A stretch of DNA of 64,000 nt from Ornithinibacillus scapharcae TW25 (GTDB lineage: Bacteria > Bacillota > Bacilli > Bacillales > Amphibacillaceae), in the NCBI RefSeq assembly GCF_000190475.1, contig NZ_AEWH01000045.1, positions 1 to 64,000 on the forward strand. The letters are read 5' to 3'. The notes below the pieces were generated by a model, which had not been told where the DNA came from, made no database searches, and worked only from the letters and a program-made list of their open reading frames with translations. Position numbers and translations under genes: made by a program. Below are positions 1-9,243 of this stretch, piece by piece. Within the stretch, counting starts at the first letter, position 1; every line of letters starts with the position of its first letter.

Positions 1-912
1 GCTGTATTCGGTCGAAGCATGGAATCAGCTATCAATTTAGGGCAAGAGTTAGGCTATATTCAAGCACCTAAGGATACGTTTATTGATGCCAATGAGATTA
101 ATCGTCTACCAGCGAATGAAGTAACTATTTTATGTACTGGATCCCAAGGTGAAGCAATGGCAGCTCTTTCAAGAATTGCTAACGGTACACATAGACAAAT
201 TCAAATTATCCCTGGGGACACAGTTGTATTCTCTTCCTCACCAATCCCGGGAAATACAATTAGTGTAGGAAAAATCATTAATATGCTATATCGTGCTGGA
301 GCAGAGGTTATTCATGGGAAGTTAAACAACATCCATACTTCCGGGCATGGTAGTCAAGAAGAGCAAAAGTTAATGTTACGATTAATGAAACCTAAATTCT
401 TTATGCCTATCCACGGTGAATATCGGATGTTAGTAGAGCATACAAAGCTTGCTGAAATGTGTGGCTTGAATATTGAAGATACTTTTGTAATGGATAATGG
501 TGATGTACTTGCACTAAGTAAGGATAGTGCCCAAATAGCAGGAAGAATTCCATCTGGATCTGTTTATGTAGACGGTAGTGGTATCGGTGATATCGGTAAT
601 ATCGTATTACGTGATCGACGCATCCTTTCTGAAGAAGGTCTAGTAATTGTCGTTGTAAGTATTAATATGAAGGAATTTAAGATAGCTGCAGGTCCTGATA
701 TTATATCTCGCGGTTTCGTCTACATGCGTGAATCGGAAGATATGATTAATGAGGCTCAAAAGTTAGTTTCCTCACATTTAAATAAGGTAATGGAGAGAAA
801 AACGACTCAGTGGTCTGAAATTAAAAATGAAATTACAGATACCATTGCTCCATTCTTATATGAGAAAACAAAACGACGTCCGATGATTTTACCAATTATC
901 ATGGAAGTTTAA
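1..912 (+). CDS. rnjA: Ribonuclease J1, C-terminal part (5' end outside window)
   Basis: Ribonuclease J1 is a metallo-beta-lactamase/beta-CASP nuclease with 5'-exo- and endonuclease activity in mRNA turnover and rRNA maturation. The reading frame is open from base 1, so the 304 codons seen are the C-terminal part of a protein that is about 555 residues in the family. Visible are the beta-CASP stretch with [11 protein letters not shown], the later metallo-lactamase motifs with SGHGSQEEQ and PIHGEYRML (metal- and substrate-binding histidines), and the C-terminal domain ending in [16 protein letters not shown] strong hairpin follows the stop. In B. subtilis rnjA also lies beside ktrC, which matches the convergent neighbour here. 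The catalytic N-terminal HxHxDH motif is not in the window. Confidence 0.95.
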   Translation, partial: AVFGRSMESAINLGQELGYIQAPKDTFIDANEINRLPANEVTILCTGSQGEAMAALSRIANGTHRQIQIIPGDTVVFSSSPIPGNTISVGKIINMLYRAGAEVIHGKLNNIHTSGHGSQEEQKLMLRLMKPKFFMPIHGEYRMLVEHTKLAEMCGLNIEDTFVMDNGDVLALSKDSAQIAGRIPSGSVYVDGSGIGDIGNIVLRDRRILSEEGLVIVVVSINMKEFKIAAGPDIISRGFVYMRESEDMINEAQKLVSSHLNKVMERKTTQWSEIKNEITDTIAPFLYEKTKRRPMILPIIMEV

Positions 913-916
913 TAAA

Positions 917-945
917 AAGGAAGGTACCATCAAGGTACCTTCCTT
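917..945. terminator. Bidirectional terminator between rnjA and ktrC
   Basis: A 12-bp perfect stem (AAGGAAGGTACC with its complement) around a five-base loop lies five bases after the rnjA stop. It is flanked by A residues on the left and T-rich sequence on the right, so it can serve both convergent genes. Confidence 0.85.
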
Positions 946-949
946 CTTA

Positions 950-1615
950 TTATTCATCCATAACCAGTTGTCTTTCAAACCTTGCAATATCTTTATCAGC
1001 GCCAACAACAATAAGAATGTCATCCTTTGTTAACGTGTCCTCGGGTGTTGGAGAAACGTTAATATGGTTTCCCTGTTTGATAGCAACTACTGTACATCCA
1101 TACTTCGCACGTATATCCAATTCGATAATCGATTTTCCTACCATCTTCTTACCCGCTTTCACTTCCACAATACTATGGTCATCAGAAAGTTCTAAATAAT
1201 CAACAATATTATTAGATATAATACTATGTGCAATCCTACGACCCATGTCCCTTTCAGGATGAACGACCTGATGTGCACCAATTTTATGCAAAATTTTGGC
1301 ATGATAATCATTTTGCGCTTTAACAGTTATTCGTTGTACACCTAATTCAACTAATACTACGGTTGTTAAAATACTCGCTTGAATATTATCCCCTATTGCT
1401 ACAATGACATGGTCAATGTTTTTAATCCCTAATTCTTTTAAAGTAGTCTCATCAGTCGAATCGGCTATGACAGCATGTGATGCAACATTTTTATATTGAT
1501 TAACACGTTCCTCATCCCGATCTACTGCAAGTACTTCCATTCCTTCCCTACTCAATTCTTGACAAATACTTCCCCCAAATCGTCCTAATCCAATTACCGC
1601 AAATTCTTTTCTCAT
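950..1615 (-). CDS. ktrC: Ktr potassium uptake regulatory subunit (KtrC/KtrA, RCK protein)
   Basis: Cytoplasmic RCK protein that forms the gating ring on a KtrB/KtrD membrane subunit. The N-terminal Rossmann fold shows the nucleotide-binding GLGRFGGS motif followed by an acidic strand end (AVDRDEERV); the C-terminal RCK_C domain (about residues 135-221) is the part known to bind c-di-AMP in this family. The 221-residue length equals that of B. subtilis KtrC. An upstream in-frame start at 1708 is rejected because GTGGAGGA lies just before the ATG at 1615. Its channel partner is probably the Ktr subunit at 21019-22383, which is not linked to it; B. subtilis ktrC and ktrD are also unlinked. Confidence 0.9.
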   Translation of the reverse strand: MRKEFAVIGLGRFGGSICQELSREGMEVLAVDRDEERVNQYKNVASHAVIADSTDETTLKELGIKNIDHVIVAIGDNIQASILTTVVLVELGVQRITVKAQNDYHAKILHKIGAHQVVHPERDMGRRIAHSIISNNIVDYLELSDDHSIVEVKAGKKMVGKSIIELDIRAKYGCTVVAIKQGNHINVSPTPEDTLTKDDILIVVGADKDIARFERQLVMDE

Positions 1616-1665
1616 TTTGTTCCTCCACTTGTAATCTTGTAATTTATACTTTACCAATTGACATA

Positions 1666-1702
1666 AAAAGAAGCAATTTTCATAACGAAAATTGCTCCCT
1701 TT
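1666..1702 (-). terminator. Terminator of the ABC exporter pair
   Basis: Inverted repeat AGCAATTTT/AAAATTGCT with a seven-base loop, followed on the minus strand by a T-run. It lies directly downstream of the ABC gene ending at 1709 and upstream of ktrC, so it separates the two transcription units. Confidence 0.75.
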
Positions 1703-1708
1703 TTCCAA

Positions 1709-3550
1709 TTATATTGCATCAAGCATTTGGAACTGGGATCGAACTAATTGATAATATTCTCCCTTTTTGTCCATTAATTCTTGGTGACTTCCATTTTCTA
1801 GGATCTTACCATTTTCTAAAACAAAGATATTATCTGCTTCCCGAATTGTAGAAAGCCTATGGGCGATTATTATCGCGGTTCTTCCTTTTAACAACCTTCT
1901 CAAAGCCGCTTGAATTTTCAGCTCTGTTTCTGTATCGATACTTGCTGTTGCCTCATCTAAAATGATGATACTCGGATTTGCAAGGAGTGCACGCGCAAAC
2001 GATAATAATTGCCTTTCTCCAGCAGATAATATGTTACCTCGCTCTTCTACTTCAGTATGGTATCCATTTGCTAAGCGTTTAATGAAATCATCTGCACCCA
2101 CTACCTTTGCGGCTTCCATTATTTCTTCATCTGTAGCATCTGGTCTTCCAAATCGGATATTATCCATGATTGTTCCAGAAAAAATAAATGTATCTTGTAG
2201 TACTACACTAATATGGTCACGTAAACTTTTTAATGATGCTTCTCTCAGATTATGACCATCAATCTTCACTTGCCCTTTCGTCGGGTCATAAAAACGACTG
2301 ATCAAGTTTGCTATCGTGGATTTTCCACTTCCAGTATGTCCGACCAATGCAATGGTTTGACCAGCCTTCATCTCTAATGATACTTCGTGAAGTGCAATTC
2401 TATCGTTATCATACGAAAATTGAACTTTGTCAAATTCAATATGTCCCTTCATCTCGTTAAATTCATATGGATTCTCTACTTCATCAACGTTAGGCTTTTC
2501 ATCTAAATATTCAAAGATACGTTCAGAAGATGCCATTGCAACTAATAACTGGTTATACATTTGTCCTAAGCGAGAAATTGGATCCCAGAACATCCCTAAG
2601 AAGAATGCAAATGCAACGAATGTACCTAATTCTATACCACCATTCGCCGGACCTTGAATAATTAAATGAGCACCAAAAACGATTAATATTACGGTACCGA
2701 CTGCGTTACTCATCTCAACAAACGGACGGAACATCGCACTCTTTCTGGTAGCGTCAAGCCATGCATTATAAGTATCTGTATTTAATCCGTTAAAGAACTC
2801 CGTATTTTCCTTTTCTTGTGTGAAAGATTGGGTAATACGAATTCCTTGAATACTCTCGTTTAGATGCGAATTCATACGAGATTGCTGAATCCTTACTTCC
2901 TGCCAAGTTCGGCGAATCTTTCTCCGTAGAACAGTAGTAATATAGAACATTAATGGAAGGACAACCAGCACTGCAATTGCTAGTTTAGGGCTTAACGTAA
3001 ATAGAAGCGTTACAATTCCGAGTAATGTAGCAATATCCATCAATAAGTTTATAATTCCGCTCGAAAATAGTTCCTGTAAGGAGTTAGTATCATTCATAAT
3101 CCTTACTAAAATGGAACCTGCAGAACGCTTATCGAAGAAGTTATTCGATAGACTTTGTACATGTGTAAACAAGTGCTGCCTTAAATCAAAGATAACATTC
3201 TGCCCCAACAAGTTAACCCATTTAATTCTTAAATAGTTTGCTATATAGCTTAAAAGGTATAAAACCCCAATTATTATGACTAGGTAGATTAATAGTGTAG
3301 TATCCTTATTAGCAATTGCTATATCAATTGCAGCCTTCCCAATTAATATAGGTATCGCTAAACGGATAGCAGTGGAGATTATCATCACTATTATCGCACC
3401 GAGCAAATATGTTTTTGTATATGGTTTTAAATAAACTAATAATCTCCATATCTGCTTCCAGTTAAACGGTTTTTCAATTGCCTGATCAACCGTATAATAA
3501 AATCGTTTTAAGTGTCGTTTATCAGGTGCCTGTTCTTGGTTAGTCGCCAT
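1709..3550 (-). CDS. ABC exporter half-transporter, second subunit of a heterodimer
   Basis: A 613-residue multidrug-type half-transporter: six membrane segments (about residues 45-310), then a nucleotide-binding domain with Walker A GHTGSGKST, Walker B IIILDEAT with the catalytic glutamate, and H-loop AHRLST. The signature reads LSAGERQ instead of LSGGQ. The partner just upstream has a normal LSGGQ but an aspartate in place of the Walker B glutamate. That is the split expected of a heterodimeric exporter with one degenerate ATP site (TM287/288 and BmrCD type; also resembles YknU/YknV and YfiB/YfiC). An AAGGGGGGAGA ribosome site precedes the ATG, 14 bases after the partner's stop. Substrate unknown. 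Confidence 0.88.
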   Translation of the reverse strand: MATNQEQAPDKRHLKRFYYTVDQAIEKPFNWKQIWRLLVYLKPYTKTYLLGAIIVMIISTAIRLAIPILIGKAAIDIAIANKDTTLLIYLVIIIGVLYLLSYIANYLRIKWVNLLGQNVIFDLRQHLFTHVQSLSNNFFDKRSAGSILVRIMNDTNSLQELFSSGIINLLMDIATLLGIVTLLFTLSPKLAIAVLVVLPLMFYITTVLRRKIRRTWQEVRIQQSRMNSHLNESIQGIRITQSFTQEKENTEFFNGLNTDTYNAWLDATRKSAMFRPFVEMSNAVGTVILIVFGAHLIIQGPANGGIELGTFVAFAFFLGMFWDPISRLGQMYNQLLVAMASSERIFEYLDEKPNVDEVENPYEFNEMKGHIEFDKVQFSYDNDRIALHEVSLEMKAGQTIALVGHTGSGKSTIANLISRFYDPTKGQVKIDGHNLREASLKSLRDHISVVLQDTFIFSGTIMDNIRFGRPDATDEEIMEAAKVVGADDFIKRLANGYHTEVEERGNILSAGERQLLSFARALLANPSIIILDEATASIDTETELKIQAALRRLLKGRTAIIIAHRLSTIREADNIFVLENGKILENGSHQELMDKKGEYYQLVRSQFQMLDAI

Positions 3551-3564
3551 AAATATCTCCCCCC

Positions 3565-5312
3565 TTAATTCACAGCGTTCATGATGACATCATGATCTTG
3601 GTATTGAATATCATATATTCGTTTATAAGCACCATTAATCTTCAGTAATTCATCATGTGTTCCACTTTCAATTACTTCCCCATTATCTAAGACTAGTATT
3701 TCATCTGCATGTTTTAACGAAGAGATTCGGTGAGCAATGATAAAGGATGTTCGACCCTTCATCACCTCTTTTAGTGCCTTTTGGATTTGAAATTCTGTTT
3801 CCATGTCTACAGCTGAAGTAGCATCATCGAGCACTAATATACTAGGATCAACACAGATCGCACGAGCAATAGCTATACGCTGCTTTTGACCGCCAGATAA
3901 CCCCATACCTCTTTCACCTAATAAGGTGTCATAACCCTTGGGCATAGCCATAATAAAATCATGTGCTTGTGCCCGCTTAGCAGCACCAATAATTTGTTCA
4001 TCGGTAGCATTCGGGTTACCATATGCTATATTTTCACGTATGGTGGTAGAAAATAAAAATGACTCTTGTAGTACAAAACCGATATGGTTTCGCAAGGTTT
4101 TCAAATCATAATCTTTTACTGGTCTATCATCTATTAATAATTCGCCACTCTCTGGTTCATAAAAGCGTGTAATTAATTGTGTAATACTTGTTTTACCAGA
4201 ACCAGTAGCTCCGATTAATCCTATAGTTTTACCAGGAGGTGCATCAAAAGTGATATTTTTGAGTGCGGAGTCATCATCCTCTGTATATGTTAATGTTACA
4301 TTGTTAAAGGTAACATGACCTTTAATTGATTCTTTAATCGGATTTTCCTTTATAACGATATCCTCATGTTCTTCGAGTATTTCACGTAATCGTTCTCCCG
4401 AAGCTTTTGCTTGAGAAAACATATTAATGACATACCCCACATTCATAAGTGGACCCATGATATACCAAACTAAACTAAAGAAGGCAACCAGTTCCCCTAA
4501 AGCAAGATCCTCATTAATAACCAGGTAACCACCAAAGGCAAGTAACGCTACAGAACAGACATTTCCAATGAACTCCATTAATGGGAAGTATTTTGCCCAA
4601 AGTTCAGATGTTTTAATGTAATTCTGGCGATAATCATCATTACTTGACGAAAAGCGTCCAATTTCAAAGTCCTCACGAGATAACGATTTAACGGTCTGCA
4701 TCCCACTAATATTCTCTTGGACTCTCGTATTAAGTTTTCCAAATGACTTCCGGATACCACGAAACGCTGGATGGGCACGTTTTTCAAAGCTCATTACCAC
4801 AATAATTAAAAAAGGCATAGCCGCCATTGTGACTAGTGCAAGTGGTATGGAATAATAAAACATAACCGTCAAACTGATTCCAATTAGAAAAACAATACGA
4901 ACTAATTCCGCAAAACCAAAGGATAGAAAGAAGCGGAATCCTTCTACATCTGAAGTTAATCGTGACATAATGTCACCTGTTTTTGCATTATCATAATATT
5001 TAAACGATAAAACTTGAAGTTTTTTATATAGTGCATCACGGACTTTATACACCGTGATCACTCCAAAACGTTCACCTAAATATTGATGATAGAATGTAGC
5101 TATTCCTTTAACTACCATTAACACCACAAATGCAGTTGCAATCCAAGGAATTAAATTATATTTTTCTTTTGCAACAACTTCATCAATTGTTATTTGCAAA
5201 ATGATTGGATACACAACCGTTATGACCGTAACAAAAATAAAAAGAATAATGATGCAAAAAAGTACTTTTTATATGGCCAATAAAATTGTTTTAGTTTTTT
5301 AAATGTATCCAT
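3565..5312 (-). pseudogene. ABC exporter half-transporter, first subunit, interrupted by a 5' frameshift
   Basis: Six-segment membrane domain plus nucleotide-binding domain (Walker A GATGSGKTS, signature LSGGQKQR, Walker B ILVLDDAT with D replacing the catalytic E). The long open frame can only start at a GTG at 5214, inside the first membrane helix and without a ribosome site. Upstream, a strong GGGGAGGGG site precedes an ATG at 5312 that encodes MDTFKKLKQFYWPYKK and the start of helix 1, then meets a stop near 5220 in the wrong frame. One extra T in the T-runs around 5232-5245 would join both parts into about 582 residues, the normal length. Either a real mutation or a homopolymer sequencing error; the protein is otherwise intact. 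Confidence 0.8.
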
Positions 5313-5467
5313 TTGTTCCCCTCCCCCTTGAAGTAGATATCTTTCACGTAATTACTAATATAACGGTTTCCGAAATAAATTACCACAACTTTTTATAATT
5401 TTTTCAAAAATTATTAATTTATTGTAATTCACTCTATACCAATAACACATCGAATCCAACAATTAAA

Positions 5468-5501
5468 AAGAGGATGCTTCACAAACGAAACATCCTCTTT
5501 T
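5468..5501 (-). terminator. Terminator downstream of ykuS
   Basis: Stem AAGAGGATG/CATCCTCTT followed on the minus strand by T residues. It lies four bases beyond the ykuS stop and closes the dapH-ykuR-ykuS group. Confidence 0.85.
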
Positions 5502-5505
5502 CAAT

Positions 5506-5748
5506 TTAACTTAATTTTTCATTAACCATTTGACAAATTTCCTCTGCGTTTTGCCCACTAGCATTGATTACAGGACCCGCAATACTTGTATTAGCCATTC
5601 CCATCACATCTTTATCTAAACCAGAAATAACACAACAGTCACAATGTGCTGTATCCGATTCAGATTTAAGCGCAATTACTTCATGCCCCATTTCCATTAA
5701 GGCTTCTTTAACGTCGGTAAGGGATTCTTCTACCCCAATTCTTGCCAT
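5506..5748 (-). CDS. ykuS: YkuS-like UPF0180 family protein
   Basis: An 80-residue cytoplasmic protein of the UPF0180 family, function unknown. It begins [20 protein letters not shown] and carries a Cys-Asp-Cys-Cys cluster in the middle, typical of the family. The ATG at 5748 is preferred over the in-frame TTG at 5757 because AGAGGAG sits nine bases before the ATG. It follows ykuR and dapH, the same order as ykuQ(dapH)-ykuR-ykuS in B. subtilis. The 68-base gap to ykuR has no terminator, so it is probably co-transcribed. Confidence 0.88.
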   Translation of the reverse strand: MARIGVEESLTDVKEALMEMGHEVIALKSESDTAHCDCCVISGLDKDVMGMANTSIAGPVINASGQNAEEICQMVNEKLS

Positions 5749-5816
5749 CGTCTTCAACTCCTCTAAGTATGCATTTTACACACATAGTTTTACCTATCAG
5801 AAAGAAGATATGCGAT

Positions 5817-6947
5817 TTAATTTTCTTTTGATGATAATTGATTAATTGTATGAACAACAGCTTTTACGCCGACAACTAAAGCCTCTTCCTTAGGGGCTAG
5901 CCTAGCATGATGAAGACCATAAGGAGAATCAACACCAAGCCAAAACATAAAACCTGGAATGTCCTTCAACATAAACCCAAAATCTTCTCCGGTCATTGCT
6001 TCCTTAGCTTCCTTAAATACAATACCACAGTTCGTCATTGCCTCTTGGAAGGTTTGCACATAATCTGCATCATTGTAAACCTGATAGTAATTGGAACCAT
6101 AATCTAAGTTAATTTGACAATCATAGGTAACCTCAAAACCCTTCGCAATATTCTCTATCCTCGATTTTACTTTCTCGATTGCGGATGGCTTTAACGTTCG
6201 TATGGTTCCCTCTAAACGAGCTGTTTCCGCTATTGCATTTTGAACATGTCCGCTTGTCATTTTGCCTATAGTCACAACGGCACTGTCCAACGGATCTAAT
6301 CCTCTTGATACGATGTGTTGAATCTGGGTAATAAAACTTCCCGCAGCAACAGCCATATCCTTTGAAAGATGTGGGTATGCTGCATGACCACCTTTTCCAA
6401 TAAAATCAATAAATAATTCACTGGTATTGGCGAAAAGTAGTCCAGGCTTACTTGCAACTGTACCAACTGGATGTTCCGGGGCAATATGTAAAGCAAACAT
6501 ACAGTCAGGTTTCCATTTGTTAAATGCATCAGACTGTAAAAGTGGTAATGCCCCTCCTGGACCTTCCTCAGCAGGTTGAAATACAAATAATACATCATCC
6601 TGTATCCGATGTTCTATTACGTTGTTTAATACGCCTAAAGCTATTGCCATATGAAAGTCATGTCCACAAGCATGCATTCTTCCATTATGTGTCGATGAAA
6701 AAGGTAATCCAGTCTCCTCCTCGATAGGTAAACCATCCATATCGGCACGGTACCCGATAGTCTTAGTCGGATTTAATCCTGAAACTTTAACCAGTATACC
6801 TGTTTCCCATCTTTGTATTTCCACATGCTCATTTGCCATTTCTTGTATACAAGACAATAAATATTTTTGTGTCTGAAATTCCTTGAATCCTAGTTCTGGG
6901 ATTTGATGTAATTCTCGCCTAAATCGGATTAGCGTTGCAAGCTCCAT
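5817..6947 (-). CDS. ykuR: N-acetyl-LL-diaminopimelate deacetylase (M20 peptidase family)
   Basis: Hydrolyses N-acetyl-LL-2,6-diaminopimelate to LL-diaminopimelate and acetate, the last specific step of the acetylase branch of lysine/peptidoglycan synthesis. At 376 residues it matches B. subtilis YkuR (374). Metal-ligand motifs of the M20 amidohydrolases are visible: [20 protein letters not shown], the catalytic glutamates in [11 protein letters not shown], and the late histidine in LHHARL. It starts 15 bases after dapH with an AAGGAGA ribosome site, so the two are translated from one message. General M20 hippurate hydrolases look similar; the dapH linkage makes the assignment firm. Confidence 0.92.
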   Translation of the reverse strand: MELATLIRFRRELHQIPELGFKEFQTQKYLLSCIQEMANEHVEIQRWETGILVKVSGLNPTKTIGYRADMDGLPIEEETGLPFSSTHNGRMHACGHDFHMAIALGVLNNVIEHRIQDDVLFVFQPAEEGPGGALPLLQSDAFNKWKPDCMFALHIAPEHPVGTVASKPGLLFANTSELFIDFIGKGGHAAYPHLSKDMAVAAGSFITQIQHIVSRGLDPLDSAVVTIGKMTSGHVQNAIAETARLEGTIRTLKPSAIEKVKSRIENIAKGFEVTYDCQINLDYGSNYYQVYNDADYVQTFQEAMTNCGIVFKEAKEAMTGEDFGFMLKDIPGFMFWLGVDSPYGLHHARLAPKEEALVVGVKAVVHTINQLSSKEN

Positions 6948-6962
6948 AGTTTGTCTCCTTGA

Positions 6963-7679
6963 TTAGTTATCTAATTTACGAAGTTCTTGCTTAATTTCTG
7001 TCTTAGCTTTTGTACCCTCATCGATTGCTTTTAATACTTTAGCAGGCGTACCTGCTACTAATGTATATGGCTCAACATCTTTCGTTACAATAGCACCAGC
7101 AGCTACAATCGCCCCTTTACCAATTGTTACCCCTTCTAATACAACTACGTTTGCACCAATTACTACATCGTCTTCTACTACAACTGGTTTAGCCGATGGT
7201 GGTTCAATCACCCCTGCTAGTACTGTTCCAGCTCCTATATGACAGTTTTTTCCTACCGTGGCACGTCCACCAAGTACAGCATTCATATCAATCATTGTTC
7301 CTTCTCCGATTACCGCACCGATATTAATCGATGCCCCCATCATAATAACTGCACCTTCACCAATCTCTACTTGATCTCGTATAACCGCACCAGGTTCAAT
7401 TCTGGCATTGATATGTTTTAAGTCTAGTAGTGGAATTGCAGAATTACGTCGGTCATTCTCGATCACATAATCAGTTATGGTAGATTTGTTTTCTTCCAAG
7501 AACGTAGAAACCTCCTTCCACTCACCAAATAACACCCCAGAATTTTGCTCAACAAAGGCTTTGATGGCACCATATGAAAGCTTTTGTAAATTTTCCCCTT
7601 TAATATAAACCTTTACAGGTGTTTGTTTTTTACTATTGGAAATAAAACTTATTATTTCGTTAGCATCCATTTTTTTCAT
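6963..7679 (-). CDS. dapH: Tetrahydrodipicolinate N-acetyltransferase
   Basis: Acetylates 2,3,4,5-tetrahydrodipicolinate with acetyl-CoA, the committing step of the acetylase pathway to meso-diaminopimelate. The 238 residues comprise an N-terminal alpha domain (about 1-85) and a left-handed beta-helix of hexapeptide repeats ([20 protein letters not shown] and following, about 100-205). AGGAGG lies ten bases before the ATG; a second Met four codons on is possible. The neighbour ykuR performs the deacetylation and patA at 14091 the intervening transamination, so all three branch-specific enzymes lie within 9 kb. Confidence 0.95.
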   Translation of the reverse strand: MKKMDANEIISFISNSKKQTPVKVYIKGENLQKLSYGAIKAFVEQNSGVLFGEWKEVSTFLEENKSTITDYVIENDRRNSAIPLLDLKHINARIEPGAVIRDQVEIGEGAVIMMGASINIGAVIGEGTMIDMNAVLGGRATVGKNCHIGAGTVLAGVIEPPSAKPVVVEDDVVIGANVVVLEGVTIGKGAIVAAGAIVTKDVEPYTLVAGTPAKVLKAIDEGTKAKTEIKQELRKLDN

Positions 7680-7756
7680 AACGTTTGGAACCTCCTATAC
7701 TTTTCTTATTTTTCACTTTAACAGAGAGTTCTAAATCGGGCAATTATAAAAATTAA

Positions 7757-7783
7757 TCCCCCCTTCGCATTTGCAAAAGGGGG
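7757..7783 (-). terminator. Terminator downstream of ykuL/darB
   Basis: A GC-rich CCCCCC/GGGGGG hairpin with inner TTTTGCAAATGCGAA, followed on the minus strand by ATTAATTTTT. It ends six bases before the ykuL stop codon and separates that gene from dapH. Confidence 0.75.
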
Positions 7784-7788
7784 GAAAC

Positions 7789-8247
7789 TTAGTTACTTTC
7801 CTTATTTTTACCGGAAGTATAATAATCCTTCCTAATTTCCTTCAAGATTGCTCTTCTAGTAAGAATTCCGTCAAACTGACCCTCTTCATCCACAATACAA
7901 ACGAAAGGAAAATCAATTAATGCTTTAAGTCCCTCAATCACACTCTCTTCTCTTCGTAAACGTGGAATATCTGTCACCATAACATCTTTTACCTGCAACT
8001 CTGATAAGCGTTGTATCTCAAATTGCTCTAAGCCCAATATTTCATTTAGTATTCTAGTTTTCCCGATGGTACCAACTAATCTATAGGCCGGATCCAAAAC
8101 TGGAACAGCTGAATAACCTGATTTCACCAACACTAATAGGGCATGCTCTAAAGGGTTGTTTACTTGCACATGAGCAACTTTTTCAGAAGGTATCATGACA
8201 TCTTCAATTGTGAGCGTTGCCAATTCTTTATCTTGTAATAAACTCAT
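7789..8247 (-). CDS. darB: CBS-domain protein, DarB/CbpB (YkuL) type
   Basis: A 152-residue cytoplasmic protein made of two CBS repeats (about residues 12-75 and 85-145). In B. subtilis and Listeria this family (DarB/YkuL, CbpB) binds c-di-AMP and, when free of it, stimulates the (p)ppGpp synthetase Rel. Second-repeat motifs include VKDVMVTDIPRL and GILTRRAIL. The ATG at 8247 is chosen because AAGGAG lies eight bases upstream; the in-frame GTG at 8256 would sit inside that site. In B. subtilis ykuL also lies near dapH. With ktrC and the Ktr channel this makes three genes here of families linked to potassium and c-di-AMP. Confidence 0.88.
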   Translation of the reverse strand: MSLLQDKELATLTIEDVMIPSEKVAHVQVNNPLEHALLVLVKSGYSAVPVLDPAYRLVGTIGKTRILNEILGLEQFEIQRLSELQVKDVMVTDIPRLRREESVIEGLKALIDFPFVCIVDEEGQFDGILTRRAILKEIRKDYYTSGKNKESN

Positions 8248-8405
8248 TTTACCCACTCCTTTTTATCTAGCTAAATCTGAACACATATCCATGAAGGGGT
8301 TTCAATAACTTGATCACTGTGTCTGTTTACCAACTAATTTTAGTGTAACACATTCAAACTTGTTTTAGCATGTACGATATTCCGTATGATCATGGATAAA
8401 TCGTG

Positions 8406-8453
8406 TAACATCATTTACAACATGAACATATGTTCATGTTGTAAATGATGTTA
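8406..8453. promoter_or_regulatory. 48-bp perfect palindrome with ArsR/SmtB-like operator core
   Basis: A perfect 24+24 inverted repeat centred between 8429 and 8430. Its core reads TGAACATATGTTCA, which fits the imperfect 12-2-12 operators bound by ArsR/SmtB metal sensors such as CzrA. It lies immediately upstream of a decayed czcD-type zinc exporter, a classical CzrA target, so an operator is a reasonable inference. The arms extend well beyond a normal operator and could also form a long hairpin in RNA. Confidence 0.65.
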
Positions 8454-8463
8454 ACCTTTTTGT

Positions 8464-9165
8464 GAGATTGGTGAACGAACAGTTACGATATACAAAACAT
8501 ATAGCTTTAAACGGTATGAGATAATTGCAGCCTTCCTTAATGGGGTTACTATAATACTCATCTACCTGTATATATTCTATGAAACAATCACTCCATTTGT
8601 CGAGCAGGAATAAGTAAATTCGAATATGATTTTTATTGCTGCTATAGGGTTAATAGTCATTATAGTTGTTGCATATTTTCTCATGAAAAGATATGTGGAA
8701 GAAAATCTGAATATGAAGAGCGCACTTCTCCATGTGTTAGGTGATTTACTTGGATCAGTTGGTGCTATCATTTCCAGATTACTCGGCTCAGCCTTTAACT
8801 GGTATTGGGCAGATCCGATTGCAAGTATTTATAGTAGCAATTTTAATAATCATTTCTGGGTATCGTGTAACAAAAGATTCGCTTCATGTATTAATGGAAG
8901 GAAAACCAAATCACATTGATCCAGTGAAACGGAGTTATTGAAATTAGATGGCGTTATTGATCTACATGAACTTCAAATTTGGTCCATCACTTTTGAATTA
9001 CCAATGTTAAGTTGACATTCATTGTAGAAGATTTTGCAGACTTGGATAAATTTATTATGAGTGGTAGAAATCTATTAGAAAGTACTTTCCACATTACCCG
9101 TGGGATCCTGGAAATTGAAGAGAAAAACCTTTCAACACATGACTACAATCATTGCAATTCATGAC
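8464..9165 (+). pseudogene. czcD: Cation diffusion facilitator (CzcD-like zinc/cobalt exporter), decayed
   Basis: Fragments in changing frames match the CzcD family in order: SFKRYEIIAAFLNGV and an IYLYIFYETI helix (about 8500-8590), then MKSALLHVLGDLLGSVGAI (about 8710), YWADPIAS (8803-8826), IISGYRVTKDSLHVLMEG (about 8850-8905), DGVIDLHELQIWSI (8946-8987) and a C-terminal tail ending near 9165. The HxxxD metal site (LHVLGDLLG) and ADPIAS aspartate survive. The N-terminal one or two helices are missing, there is an in-frame stop near 8611, and at least two frameshifts occur. This is a genuine remnant and not one sequencing error. The upstream palindrome looks like its operator. Confidence 0.85.
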
Positions 9166-9175
9166 AAATGACAGA

Positions 9176-9217
9176 AAACCTAAACCACTTCTAGCCTGTA
9201 GAGATGGTTTAGGTTTT
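9176..9217. terminator. Bidirectional terminator between czcD remnant and fadH
   Basis: Stem AACCTAAACCA/TGGTTTAGGTT around a loop of about 18 bases, with T-runs on both sides, between the converging czcD remnant and fadH. Confidence 0.8.
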
Positions 9218-9243
9218 TATATTCATGTAAATCTACTTAACAT

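Noticed and set aside
1962-2657. Several 60-100 codon frames antisense to the ABC exporter, and similar ones antisense to other genes
   Set aside because: They lie wholly opposite well-supported genes, have no ribosome sites and no recognisable protein character.
5212-5214. GTG at 5214 as the true start of the ABC exporter subunit
   Set aside because: It lies inside the first membrane helix and has no ribosome site, while ATG 5312 with GGGGAGGGG encodes the missing helix start in another frame.
8626-8941. Two short plus-strand frames as independent genes
   Set aside because: They are consecutive frame-shifted pieces of one CzcD-type exporter, joined by upstream and downstream fragments of the same family.
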